Positions 15,527 through 28,749 of a DNA stretch of 47,731 nucleotides are shown here, piece by piece. Position numbers and translations under genes: made by a program. The notes under the pieces are model-generated. The model ran no database searches. It had not been told where the DNA came from and worked only from the letters and a program-made list of their open reading frames with translations. This DNA is from Burkholderiales bacterium (GTDB taxonomy: Bacteria > Pseudomonadota > Gammaproteobacteria > Burkholderiales > Burkholderiaceae_C), in contig JACPVA010000095.1 in assembly GCA_016191995.1 (NCBI GenBank), positions 1 through 47,731 of the forward strand, read 5' to 3'. The number at the start of each line of letters is the position of its first letter. Within the stretch, counting starts at the first letter, position 1.

Positions 15527-15583
15527 TATACTTCGCGGGTTTACCTGCCCATACCGCAGCCCGGCGAAACCCGGCCCCGGTTT
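15527..15583 (+). promoter_or_regulatory. Possible carAB promoter -10 and leader with alternative pairings
   Basis: TATACT at 15527-15532 fits a -10 box. Downstream GGGTTT (15537-15542) can pair with AAACCC (15567-15572). The same AAACC (15567-15571) can instead pair with GGTTT (15579-15583) in a short hairpin. The two pairings exclude each other, a layout seen in attenuators. This is a hand-made observation without energy calculation. Confidence 0.3.
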
Positions 15584-15708
15584 CCCCCCGGACCGCGCTC
15601 GGCAGCCCCTCGCAGCACCGCAGCACCGGTCGGGACGTCCGATCCGGCGACCGGGCCGCGCCTGGGGCGCCGCGCGCGCCGGGCGAGCGGCCAGCCGGAG
15701 CGTTCCCG

Positions 15709-16869
15709 TTGCTGCCTGACCTGCCCCCCGCCGTGCTGGCGCTCGCCGACGGCTCGACCTTCCTCGGCCACTCGGTCGGCGCTGCCGGCCGCACGACCGG
15801 CGAGGTGGTCTTCAACACCGCGCTGACCGGCTACCAGGAAATCCTGACCGACCCCAGCTATGCGCGCCAGATCGTCACGCTGACCTACCCGCACATCGGC
15901 AACACGGGGGTCAACGACGAGGATGTCGAGTCGGCGCGCGTGCACGCCGCCGGCCTGGTGGTGCGCGACCTGCCGCGGCGGCACTCGAACTTCCGCGCCA
16001 CGGGCGGGCTCGCGGCCTACCTCGCGCGCGAGGGGACGGTCGCGATCGCCGGCATCGATACGCGGCGCCTGACGCGCGTGCTGCGCAGCACCGGGGCGCA
16101 GAACGGCTGCATCCAGACCTTCGAGCCGGGCGCGTCGGTCGGGCCGGGCGAGCGCGCCGCCGCGGTCGCCGCCGCGCGCGCGGCGCCGTCGATGCTCGGG
16201 CTGGACCTGGCGCGCGTGGTCAGCACCGACCGGCGCTACGAGTGGGACCAGACCGAGTGGCGGCTCGGCCGCGGCTTCGGCCGGCTCGGCGACGCGCTGC
16301 CGGCGCGCCGGCATGTCGTCGCCTACGACTTCGGCATCAAGCGCAACATCCTGCGCATGCTCGCCGAGCGCGGCTGCCACGTCACCGTGCTGCCGGCGAC
16401 GACGCCGGCGTCCGAGGCGCGCGCGCTGCGGCCGGACGGGATCTTCCTGTCCAACGGCCCCGGCGACCCGGAGCCCTGCGGCTACGCGATCGCCGCCGTG
16501 CGCGAGTTCATCGAGGCCGGCGTGCCGACCTTCGGCATCTGCCTCGGGCACCAGATCATGGCGCTGGCCTCGGGGGCGCGCACCTTCAAGATGAAGTTCG
16601 GCCACCACGGCGCCAACCACCCGGTCAAGGACCTGGACAGCGGCCGCGTCAGCATCACGAGCCAGAACCACGGCTTCGCGGTCGACGGCGAGCGCCTGCC
16701 GGCGACGCTGCGCGCCACGCACGTCAGCCTGTTCGACGGCACGCTGCAGGGCTTGGCGCGCACCGACCGGCCGGCGTTCAGCTTCCAGGGCCATCCCGAG
16801 GCCAGCCCCGGCCCGCACGATATCGGCTACCTGTTCGACCGCTTCATCGACCTGATGGAGCCCCGCTGA
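15709..16869 (+). CDS. carA: Carbamoyl-phosphate synthase small subunit
   Basis: CarA (386 residues) is the glutaminase subunit that passes ammonia to CarB for carbamoyl phosphate, feeding pyrimidine and arginine synthesis. The N-terminal domain shows [21 protein letters not shown] and the C-terminal class I amidotransferase has its triad: Cys278 in GICLGHQ, His362 and Glu364 in [11 protein letters not shown]. The start is a TTG at 15709, chosen because GGAG stands seven bases upstream and family similarity begins with [11 protein letters not shown]; no ATG or GTG fits better. The stop is one base before carB, so the two are cotranscribed. The 195-base leader may be regulatory. Confidence 0.97.
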   Translation: MLPDLPPAVLALADGSTFLGHSVGAAGRTTGEVVFNTALTGYQEILTDPSYARQIVTLTYPHIGNTGVNDEDVESARVHAAGLVVRDLPRRHSNFRATGGLAAYLAREGTVAIAGIDTRRLTRVLRSTGAQNGCIQTFEPGASVGPGERAAAVAAARAAPSMLGLDLARVVSTDRRYEWDQTEWRLGRGFGRLGDALPARRHVVAYDFGIKRNILRMLAERGCHVTVLPATTPASEARALRPDGIFLSNGPGDPEPCGYAIAAVREFIEAGVPTFGICLGHQIMALASGARTFKMKFGHHGANHPVKDLDSGRVSITSQNHGFAVDGERLPATLRATHVSLFDGTLQGLARTDRPAFSFQGHPEASPGPHDIGYLFDRFIDLMEPR

Positions 16870-16870
16870 C

Positions 16871-20155
<3,285 letters not shown>

Positions 20156-20169
20156 AATAGACGCCGATT

Positions 20170-20209
20170 CCGCCGCAGGGCGCCCCCAGCCGGGGGCGGC
20201 CCGCGGCGG
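20170..20209 (+). terminator. Nested hairpin between carB and greA
   Basis: An inner stem CGCCCCC/GGGGGCG with loop AGCC or similar is enclosed by CCGCCGC (20170-20176) and GCGGCGG (20203-20209). TCTTGCTTTGG follows. This fits an intrinsic terminator for carAB, although the T-tract is interrupted; it could instead lie in the greA leader. Confidence 0.6.
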
Positions 20210-20236
20210 TCTTGCTTTGGCTCACAGGATCCGACC

Positions 20237-20713
20237 ATGCCCACCATCCCGCTGACCCGGCGCGGCGCCGACATGCTGAAGACCGAACTGCAACGACTGA
20301 AGACGGTCGAGCGCCAGGCCGTGATCCGCGCCATCGCCGACGCGCGCGCGCAGGGCGACCTGTCGGAAAACGCCGAGTACGACGCGGCGAAGGACAAGCA
20401 GGGCTTCATCGAGGGCCGGATCCAAGAGATCGAGGGCAAGCTCGCGGCGGCGCAGATCATCGACCCGGCGGCGCTGGATGCCGGCGGCAAGGTCGTCTTC
20501 GGCGCCACCGTCGACCTCGAGGACGAGGACAGCGGCGCGCGCGTGAGCTACCAGATCGTCGGCGACGACGAGGCCGACCTCAAGCTCGGCCTGATCTCGA
20601 TCAGCAGCCCGATCGCGCGCGCGCTGATCGGCAAGGAGGCCGGCGACGTCGCCGAGGTGCAGGCCCCGGGCGGGGTCCGGCAGTGGGAGATCATCGAGGT
20701 CCGCTACGGTTGA
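20237..20713 (+). CDS. greA: Transcription elongation factor GreA
   Basis: The 158-residue protein has the full GreA architecture. The N-terminal coiled coil of about 75 residues enters the RNA polymerase secondary channel; its tip [21 protein letters not shown] holds the conserved acidic residues that promote cleavage of backtracked RNA. The C-terminal FKBP-like domain includes [41 protein letters not shown] and the end WEIIEVRYG. It begins 24 codons after the hairpin that separates it from carB, with an AGGA motif ahead of the ATG. The placement downstream of carB is common in beta- and gammaproteobacteria. Confidence 0.98.
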   Translation: MPTIPLTRRGADMLKTELQRLKTVERQAVIRAIADARAQGDLSENAEYDAAKDKQGFIEGRIQEIEGKLAAAQIIDPAALDAGGKVVFGATVDLEDEDSGARVSYQIVGDDEADLKLGLISISSPIARALIGKEAGDVAEVQAPGGVRQWEIIEVRYG

Positions 20714-20764
20714 GCGGCGCTCGCGCGGACGTCGCATGTGTGGCTTGGCGCGCCCGGCGGCCGG

Positions 20765-21256
20765 ATGCCGGTGATGAGTGCGCGCCGGGCGGATCTGGCC
20801 GAGCGCGTGCGGCGCCTGCTGCCCGCGCTGTGGGCGGGCTGGCTGGTCTGCGTTGCGGCGCTGGCCACGCCGTCGGCCTTCGCGGTGCTCGAGCGCGCGC
20901 TGGCCGGCCGCGTCGCGGCGCGCATGCTGGCGCTGGAGGCCAGCGTCAGCCTGGTGCTGGGCGCGATCGTGCTGGCGCTGGAGCGGATGCGCGCGCGCCG
21001 GCTGGCCGGCGCGGGGCAGGGGTCGCAGTTCAGCCTCGGCATGGGGCTGGCCCTCGGGGCGCTGGCCTGCACGGTGGCCGGCTACCACGCGATGCTGCCG
21101 ATGATGGAGCTGGCGCGAACCGGCCAGGGGCGGCTCAGCTTCCTGCAGCTGCACGCGATCAGCGTCGGCTTCTTCGCGCTCAAGCTCGCGCTCGTGCTGG
21201 CGCTGGCCTGGCGCGCGGCGGCGCCGGCATCGCCCGCGCCCGGCGCGCGGGACTGA
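20765..21256 (+). CDS. DUF4149 family membrane protein
   Basis: The 163-residue protein has four hydrophobic segments: about residues 20-42 ([19 protein letters not shown]), 52-75, 90-110 and 135-155. This matches the DUF4149 (TMEM205-like) family found next to greA in Burkholderiales. The conserved pattern includes ATPSAFAVL and a [16 protein letters not shown] stretch ahead of the last helix. The function is unknown. The start at 20765 is a choice among several in-frame starts, including a GTG at 20738; none has a strong ribosome-binding site. It is convergent with yhbY, separated by 11 bases. Confidence 0.75.
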   Translation: MPVMSARRADLAERVRRLLPALWAGWLVCVAALATPSAFAVLERALAGRVAARMLALEASVSLVLGAIVLALERMRARRLAGAGQGSQFSLGMGLALGALACTVAGYHAMLPMMELARTGQGRLSFLQLHAISVGFFALKLALVLALAWRAAAPASPAPGARD

Positions 21257-21267
21257 GAGCCTGCGGA

Positions 21268-21741
21268 TCAGCCCTGCGACTTCTTCTTCGGGCTCGCCGC
21301 GCGCTTGCGCGCGCGCTTGACCAGCCCGCCTGCGGTCAGCCGCTCGTTTCCGAGCACGCGGACCTTCTTGACCACCGCCCGATGGTTGCCGCTCTTGGAA
21401 AACCGGACCACCTTGACGATGCGCGGCGACCGCGCGCCATCCTCCGCGGCCTCGTCGACGCGCGGCGGGATCGGCCGCCACAGCACGAGCAGGCGGCCGA
21501 TATGCTGCACCGGCGCCGCGCCCAGCCGGTCCGCGAGCTGCGCGAGCAAGGCCTCGCGCGCGGCGTGGTCGTCGCCGAGCACGCGCAGCTTGATCAGCCC
21601 GTGCGCGGCCAGCGCACGGTCGGCCTCCTTCAGCACGGCGTCGGTCAGGCCACCGGCGCCGATCATGACGACCGGGTCGAGATGGTGGGCGTCGGCGCGG
21701 TGGCGCTTGCGCTCCGCAGGGGTCAGGTTCAGCGCGGGCAT
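21268..21741 (-). CDS. yhbY: CRM-domain RNA-binding protein YhbY
   Basis: The 157-residue product holds a CRM (YhbY) domain in residues 1-95: the start [20 protein letters not shown], the RNA-binding loop [20 protein letters not shown] and [12 protein letters not shown]. Bacterial YhbY associates with pre-50S ribosomal particles. A Lys/Arg-rich C-terminal tail ([16 protein letters not shown] and [12 protein letters not shown]) extends it beyond the E. coli length of about 97 residues and probably aids RNA contact. It is divergent to rlmE, with only 33 bases between starts, so the two probably have back-to-back promoters. Both act in 50S assembly. Confidence 0.92.
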   Translation of the reverse strand: MPALNLTPAERKRHRADAHHLDPVVMIGAGGLTDAVLKEADRALAAHGLIKLRVLGDDHAAREALLAQLADRLGAAPVQHIGRLLVLWRPIPPRVDEAAEDGARSPRIVKVVRFSKSGNHRAVVKKVRVLGNERLTAGGLVKRARKRAASPKKKSQG

Positions 21742-21774
21742 GAACCTATTATCCGGCCGGCCGTCGGAGGCGGG

Positions 21775-22476
21775 ATGAAGCGCAAGTCGAGCAAGGTCAA
21801 CCGCGCCTGGCTGCACGAGCACCTGAGCGACCCCTATGTCCGGCGGGCGCAGCAGGAGGGCTACCGCTCGCGCGCGGCCTACAAGCTGCAGGAGATCGAC
21901 GAGTCGCTGGCGCTGATCCGCCCGGGGCAGGTCGTCGTCGACCTGGGTTCGGCACCCGGCGCCTGGAGCCAGTATCTGCGGCGCCGGCTGGCGCCGCAGG
22001 GTGCGGCCGCCGGCGCGCTGCCGGGGGCGATCGTCGCCACCGACCTGCTCGAGATGGAGCCGGTCGAGGGCGTGCAGTTCCTGCAGGGCGACTTCCGCGA
22101 CGATGCGGTGCTCGCGCGCCTCGAGGCACTGCTCGCCGGCCGGCCGGTCGACCTGGTCGTGTCGGACATGGCGCCCAACCTGTCCGGGGTCGCGGCGTCC
22201 GACGCGGCGCGCGTCGCGCATCTGGTCGAGCTGGCGCTGGAGTTCGCCTGCCGGCACCTGCGCCCGGACGGTGCACTGGTCGTCAAGTGCTTCCACGGCA
22301 GCGGCTACAGCCAGCTCGTCGAGCGTTTCAAGCGCAGCTTCCGCAGCGTCAAGGCGGTCAAGCCCAGGGCTTCGCGCGCCAGGTCGGCGGAAACCTTTCT
22401 CGTCGGGCGCGGTCCGAAGGCGGGTCGGGAGGGCGGCGCGGGCTGCGGGCAAACAGGGCTTGACGCCGGCAATTGA
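21775..22476 (+). CDS. rlmE: 23S rRNA 2'-O-ribose methyltransferase RlmE (FtsJ/RrmJ)
   Basis: This 233-residue enzyme methylates U2552 of 23S rRNA in the late 50S subunit using S-adenosylmethionine. The K-D-K-E tetrad can be traced: Lys in [11 protein letters not shown], Asp in [13 protein letters not shown], Lys in [12 protein letters not shown] and Glu in [10 protein letters not shown]. The SAM-binding motif is [22 protein letters not shown]-like site precedes the ATG. The C-terminal tail after FLVGRG is longer than usual and low in complexity. It is followed by ftsH, the same order as in E. coli. Confidence 0.96.
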   Translation: MKRKSSKVNRAWLHEHLSDPYVRRAQQEGYRSRAAYKLQEIDESLALIRPGQVVVDLGSAPGAWSQYLRRRLAPQGAAAGALPGAIVATDLLEMEPVEGVQFLQGDFRDDAVLARLEALLAGRPVDLVVSDMAPNLSGVAASDAARVAHLVELALEFACRHLRPDGALVVKCFHGSGYSQLVERFKRSFRSVKAVKPRASRARSAETFLVGRGPKAGREGGAGCGQTGLDAGN

Positions 22477-22589
22477 ATGTGCTTATGAGGGTGATTGCCC
22501 CGGCGGGCGTCGCCTTGAACCGAATAGAATCACCCTCAACTGGGCAACGTCCGGGCGCAGTCCGGCGGTGCGGAGCAACAGGAGCCTCG

Positions 22590-24494
<1,905 letters not shown>

Positions 24495-24593
24495 TTGGCG
24501 CGGCGCGGCGGGGCGGCGCGCGCCGCCGGCCCGTCTGTTCTCGATCCACGCGACGGGGCCAGTCCCCGTCGCCTCGCTTGCGGCGCCCCGCCC

Positions 24594-25421
24594 ATGCACT
24601 GGCAGACCACGCGCTTTCGCATCGACCTGGCGCGCCCGCGCGTGATGGGCATCGTCAACGTCACGCCGGACTCGTTCTCCGACGGCGGTCTGTACGCACG
24701 GCCGGCCGATGCGCTGGCGCACTGCCAGCGGCTGCTGGCCGAGGGCGCGGACATCCTGGATATCGGCGGCGAATCGACCCGCCCCGGCGCGCGGGCGCCG
24801 GATGCCGACGAGGAGCTCGCGCGCGTGCGGCCGGTGATCGCGCACGCGCTGACGCTGGGGGTGCCGGTGTCGGTCGACACCAGCGAGCCGGCGGTGATGC
24901 GCGCCGCGCTCGGCCTCGGAGCGGACATCGTCAACGACGTGCGCGCGCTGCAGCGCCCGGGCGCGGTCGGGGTGCTGGCGGCGCACGCGGACGCCGGCGT
25001 GTGCCTGATGCACATGCGCGGCGAGCCGGGCGGAATGCAGCAGGACCCGGTCTACGCCGACGTCGTCGCCGAAGTGCGTGACTTCCTGCGCGCGCGCTGG
25101 CTGGCGCTGGCCGCCGCCGGCATCGCCGACGAGCGTATCGTGCTGGATCCGGGCATCGGCTTCGGCAAGACCGTGGCGCACAACCTCGCGTTGATGAAGC
25201 ACCAGGAAGCGCTGCTGGCGCTGGGCCGGCCGTTGCTGGCGGGCTGGTCGCGCAAGTCGACGCTGGGCGCGCTGACCGGCAGGCCGGTCGGCGATCGCAT
25301 GCCGGCCAGCGTCGCGGCGGCGCTGATGGCGGTCGAGCGCGGCGCGCGCATCGTCCGCGTGCACGACGTGGCCGCCACCGTCGACGCGCTGAAGGTCTGG
25401 CGCGCGGTTCAGGAAGCCTGA
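24594..25421 (+). CDS. folP: Dihydropteroate synthase
   Basis: FolP (275 residues) condenses p-aminobenzoate with the hydroxymethyl-dihydropterin diphosphate in folate synthesis, and is the sulfonamide target. The TIM-barrel motifs are in order: VMGIVNVTPDSFSDGG, DILDIGGESTRPGA, PVSVDTSEP, DIVNDVRAL, CLMHMRGEPGGMQ, VLDPGIGFGKTVAHNL, and LAGWSRKSTLG with the substrate-binding Lys and Ser. The ATG at 24594 was chosen because the domain starts there; the earlier frame is a low-complexity run. It follows ftsH by about 100 bases and precedes glmM by 54. Confidence 0.97.
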   Translation: MHWQTTRFRIDLARPRVMGIVNVTPDSFSDGGLYARPADALAHCQRLLAEGADILDIGGESTRPGARAPDADEELARVRPVIAHALTLGVPVSVDTSEPAVMRAALGLGADIVNDVRALQRPGAVGVLAAHADAGVCLMHMRGEPGGMQQDPVYADVVAEVRDFLRARWLALAAAGIADERIVLDPGIGFGKTVAHNLALMKHQEALLALGRPLLAGWSRKSTLGALTGRPVGDRMPASVAAALMAVERGARIVRVHDVAATVDALKVWRAVQEA

Positions 25422-25475
25422 AGGCGCGCCGCCGCGCGCCCCGGCGCGGTCGCCGATGAGGGAGGAAAGGACGAC

Positions 25476-26807
25476 ATGAGCAGACGCTACTTCGGCACCG
25501 ATGGCATCCGCGGCACGGTGGGCAGCGAGCCGATCACGCCCGACTTCATGCTGCGACTCGGGCACGCGGTGGGCCGCGTGCTGCGCCGGGACGCGGCGCG
25601 GCCGACGGTGCTGATCGGCAAGGACACGCGGATCTCGGGCTACATGATCGAGTCGGCGCTGGAGGCCGGCTTCGCGTCGGCCGGCGTCGGCGTGCTGCTG
25701 ACCGGGCCGCTGCCGACGCCGGGGGTCGCCTACCTGACGCGCGCGCTGCGGCTGGACCTGGGCATCGTCATCAGCGCCTCGCACAACGCCTATCCGGACA
25801 ACGGCGTCAAGTTCTTCTCGCCGCGTGGCGAGAAGCTGCCCGACGACTGGGAGCACGCGGTCGAGGCGGCGCTGGACGAGCCGCCGCAGTGGGTCGATGC
25901 CGCCGCGCTCGGGCGTGCGCAGCGGCTGGAGGACGCGCGCGGGCGCTACATCGAGTTCTGCAAGAGCACGGTCCCGCACAGCCTGTCGCTGCGCGGCATG
26001 AAGATCGTCATCGATGCGGCGCACGGCGCCGCCTACCACGTCGCGCCCGATGTCTTCCACGAGCTCGGCGCCGAGGTGGTCACGATCGGCTGCAGCCCGG
26101 ACGGGATCAATATCAACGACGGGGTCGGCGCCACCGCGCCGCAGGCGCTGGTCGAGGCCGTGGCCAGGCAGCGCGCGGACTACGGCATCGCGCTCGACGG
26201 CGACGCCGACCGGCTGCAGTTCGTCGACGCCAGCGGGCGCTTGTTCAACGGCGACGAGCTGCTGTATGTGATGGCCACCGATCGCCTCGCGCAGGGGCGC
26301 ACGGTGCCTGGTGTGGTCGGCACGCTGATGACCAACATGGCGGTCGAGCTGGCGCTGCACGAGCGCGGCATCCCGCTCGTGCGCGCCAAGGTCGGCGACC
26401 GCTACGTGCTGGAGGAGCTGGTCGCGCGCGACTGGCAGCTCGGCGGCGAGGGATCGGGCCACCTGCTGGCGCTGGACCGCCATACGACCGGCGACGGCAT
26501 CGTCAGCGCACTGCAGGTGCTGATGGCGGTGCGCCGGGGCGGGACCACGTTGGCGGGGTTGCTGCAGGGCGTCGAGCTTTTCCCGCAGACGCTGATCAAC
26601 GTGCGGCTGCCGTCGCTCGCGGGCTGGCAGGACAACCCGGTGCTGGCACGGCGGCGCGATTCGGTCGAGGCCGAGCTGGGCCACGGCGGCCGCGTGCTGA
26701 TCCGCGCCTCGGGCACCGAGCCGGTGCTGCGCGTGATGGTCGAGTCGGCCGACGGCGTGCTCGGCAGGCGGCTGGCGGAGTCGCTGGCGGAAGCGGCGCG
26801 CGGCTGA
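25476..26807 (+). CDS. glmM: Phosphoglucosamine mutase
   Basis: GlmM (443 residues) converts glucosamine 6-phosphate to glucosamine 1-phosphate for peptidoglycan and LPS precursors. The active-site phosphoserine is S102 in [13 protein letters not shown]; the metal-binding loop DGDADRLQF is near residue 241, the sugar-binding GEGSGHL near 325 and the phosphate-binding [12 protein letters not shown] near 409. GGAGG stands before the ATG. The ftsH-folP-glmM order is the classical one of proteobacteria. Confidence 0.98.
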   Translation: MSRRYFGTDGIRGTVGSEPITPDFMLRLGHAVGRVLRRDAARPTVLIGKDTRISGYMIESALEAGFASAGVGVLLTGPLPTPGVAYLTRALRLDLGIVISASHNAYPDNGVKFFSPRGEKLPDDWEHAVEAALDEPPQWVDAAALGRAQRLEDARGRYIEFCKSTVPHSLSLRGMKIVIDAAHGAAYHVAPDVFHELGAEVVTIGCSPDGININDGVGATAPQALVEAVARQRADYGIALDGDADRLQFVDASGRLFNGDELLYVMATDRLAQGRTVPGVVGTLMTNMAVELALHERGIPLVRAKVGDRYVLEELVARDWQLGGEGSGHLLALDRHTTGDGIVSALQVLMAVRRGGTTLAGLLQGVELFPQTLINVRLPSLAGWQDNPVLARRRDSVEAELGHGGRVLIRASGTEPVLRVMVESADGVLGRRLAESLAEAARG

Positions 26808-26871
26808 CCCCCTGCAGGCCGACGCGGCGCCGGGCTGGCCGCGGGAAGACCGGGGTCGCCGCGGTCCGGCT

Positions 26872-26900
26872 GCGTCACACGAGGGTCACGACGTTGTCAT
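26872..26900 (+). promoter_or_regulatory. Distal Pho box array, three degenerate units
   Basis: GTCAC at 26874-26878, GTCAC at 26885-26889 and GTCAT at 26896-26900 recur every 11 bases. That is the helical spacing of PhoB half-sites, whose 7-base consensus is CTGTCAT. It lies about 70 bases upstream of the proximal box. The first two bases of each unit are poorly conserved. Confidence 0.6.
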
Positions 26901-26965
26901 AAATGGCCTTGGGTCGCGGCTGATCGCGGCCGACGCGCGGCTTTCGGGCGGATCGCGTTCCGGTG

Positions 26966-26983
26966 CTGTCACATGGCTGTCAT
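26966..26983 (+). promoter_or_regulatory. Proximal Pho box with pstS promoter
   Basis: CTGTCAC (26966-26972) and CTGTCAT (26977-26983) are separated by four bases, giving the canonical 18-base PhoB site. A -10-like TAGCAT at 26994-26999 follows ten bases later, so the box replaces the -35 element, as in known PhoB-activated promoters. pstS starts at 27047. Confidence 0.88.
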
Positions 26984-27046
26984 CGGCAGTCCCTAGCATG
27001 CCGGATGTCCCTTATGGGCTTCCATGTGCAACAGGAGCTGCCGATC

Positions 27047-28081
27047 ATGACCCCCAGCAAGATCACCGCCGCGCTGGCCCTCGCCGGCCTGGCCTTCGCC
27101 TCGCAAGGCGCCTTCGCGCAGGCCGCGCAGGTCGACCCGGCGCTGCCGGCCTACCAGAAGGCTTCCGGCGTCTCGGGCAACTTCACCAGCGTCGGCTCGG
27201 ATACGCTGAACAACTTGATGACGCTCTGGGCCGAGGAGTTCAAGCGCCTGTACCCGAACGTCAACATCCAGATCCAGGGTGCGGGCTCGTCGACCGCGCC
27301 GCCGGCGCTGACCGAGGGCGCGGCCAACTTCGGCCCGATGAGCCGGTTGATGACGGCCAAGGAGGTCGAGAGCTTCGAGAAGAAGCACGGCTACAAGCCG
27401 ACCGCGATCGGGGTGGCGATCGACGCACTGGCCGTCTACGTCAACAAGGACAACCCGATCAAGGGGCTGAGCCTCGAAGAGGTCGACGCCGTGATGTCGG
27501 TCGGCCGCAAGTGCGGCGGCGCCGCGGACGTCACCAAGTGGGGCCAGCTCGGGATGACCGGCGACTGGGCCGGCCGCGACATCGCGATGTACGGCCGCAA
27601 TTCGGTCTCCGGGACCTACGGCTACTTCAAGGAGGTCGCGCTGTGCAAGGGCGACTTCAAGCGCAACGTCGCCGAGCAGCCGGGGTCGGCGTCGGTCGTG
27701 CAGAGCGTGTCGACGCAGCTCGCCGCGATCGGCTACTCGGGAATCGGCTACAAGACCTCGGGCGTGCGCGCGCTGCCGCTGGCCAAGAAGAAGGGCGAGC
27801 CCTTCGTCGAGCCGGATCCGACCCACGCCGCCGACGGCAGCTACCCGCTGGCGCGCATCCTGTACGTCTACGTCAACAAGCGCCCGAACCAGGCGCTGGC
27901 GCCGCTGGAGCGCGAGTTCTTCCGCATGGTGCTGTCCAAGCAGGGCCAGGAGGTCGTGATCAAGGACGGCTTCGTGCCGATGCCGGCGGCGATCGCCGGC
28001 CGCTATCGTGCGCTGCTGGGTGACGGCGCCACCGCTGCGAATGCGACCCCGGCGGTGCAGATGGCCAGGAGCGGCTCGTGA
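27047..28081 (+). CDS. pstS: Phosphate ABC transporter substrate-binding protein PstS
   Basis: This 344-residue periplasmic protein binds inorganic phosphate for PstCAB. It begins with a signal peptide ([15 protein letters not shown], cleaved near QGAFAQA). The mature part has the PstS/SphX pattern: [32 protein letters not shown], the hinge region [10 protein letters not shown], and the anion-binding [10 protein letters not shown]. It belongs to the branch related to the large PstC/PstA proteins rather than E. coli PstS. The ATG at 27047 has CAGGAG upstream, whereas the earlier frame begins within the Pho box. The stop overlaps the GTG of the lipoprotein gene by four bases. Confidence 0.95.
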   Translation: MTPSKITAALALAGLAFASQGAFAQAAQVDPALPAYQKASGVSGNFTSVGSDTLNNLMTLWAEEFKRLYPNVNIQIQGAGSSTAPPALTEGAANFGPMSRLMTAKEVESFEKKHGYKPTAIGVAIDALAVYVNKDNPIKGLSLEEVDAVMSVGRKCGGAADVTKWGQLGMTGDWAGRDIAMYGRNSVSGTYGYFKEVALCKGDFKRNVAEQPGSASVVQSVSTQLAAIGYSGIGYKTSGVRALPLAKKKGEPFVEPDPTHAADGSYPLARILYVYVNKRPNQALAPLEREFFRMVLSKQGQEVVIKDGFVPMPAAIAGRYRALLGDGATAANATPAVQMARSGS

Positions 28082-28674
28082 GCGCGGCGCTTCGCATCGC
28101 CGCGCTGGCCGCCGCCGCGGCGCTGGCGGCAGGCTGCGCGACGCAGGCCCCGCCGGCGGCCGGGCCGGCGCCTGCGCCGGCCGCGGCAGCCCCGGCCGCA
28201 GCTCCGGCGGCCAGCGTCGCCGAGCTCTACGCCCTGTTCACGCCGCACGGCAGGCTGGTCGTCTTCGGCGAGCGCAAGGTCTACTTCGACTACCTCGCGC
28301 ATGGCGAGGTGGCGCTGACGCGCACCCGCATCGGCGCCGCCCCCAGCGGTCAGTCGCTGGTCTTCGGCATCACCGGTGACGACGTGAAGGCCGGCGCGCC
28401 CAGCATCGGCGAGCTCGCCTACGATGGCAAGCTCGCGCCGGCCGCGTCGTTCTACGGCGAGGTGCTCAAGAACGGGCGCTACTACGTCTTCGGCGACCTG
28501 AAGGACATGAAGGACTTCATCGCGTTCGGCGAAGTCGCCTACGGCTTCACCGACATCGGTGTCGGGCCCAAGGGCGAGACGCTGGTCTACGTCATGAACA
28601 AGACCAGCATCCAGGGCGGCAAGCCGGCGGACCGCGAGCAGCGGTTCAAGTCGATCCGCGTCGCCTCGCGCTGA
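28078..28674 (+). CDS. Lipoprotein inside the pst operon, function unknown
   Basis: The 198-residue product starts with GTG overlapping the pstS stop (GTGA). It has a lipoprotein signal ending LAAGC, with Cys20 as the lipid anchor (Leu at -4), then an Ala/Pro-rich linker. The mature domain of about 150 residues is rich in beta strands and has repeated aromatic patterns ([51 protein letters not shown]). I know of no catalytic motif. Being coupled to pstS and ahead of pstC, it probably has a role in phosphate uptake, such as an accessory binding or scaffold function, but that is inference. Confidence 0.75.
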   Translation: MSAALRIAALAAAAALAAGCATQAPPAAGPAPAPAAAAPAAAPAASVAELYALFTPHGRLVVFGERKVYFDYLAHGEVALTRTRIGAAPSGQSLVFGITGDDVKAGAPSIGELAYDGKLAPAASFYGEVLKNGRYYVFGDLKDMKDFIAFGEVAYGFTDIGVGPKGETLVYVMNKTSIQGGKPADREQRFKSIRVASR

Positions 28675-28749
28675 CCCTTCCCGCCCGCGCGCGCGGTGGC
28701 GGTGAGAGCCGGCCACCCCGTCGCACCGGGCAGGCCACGAGCCAGGACC

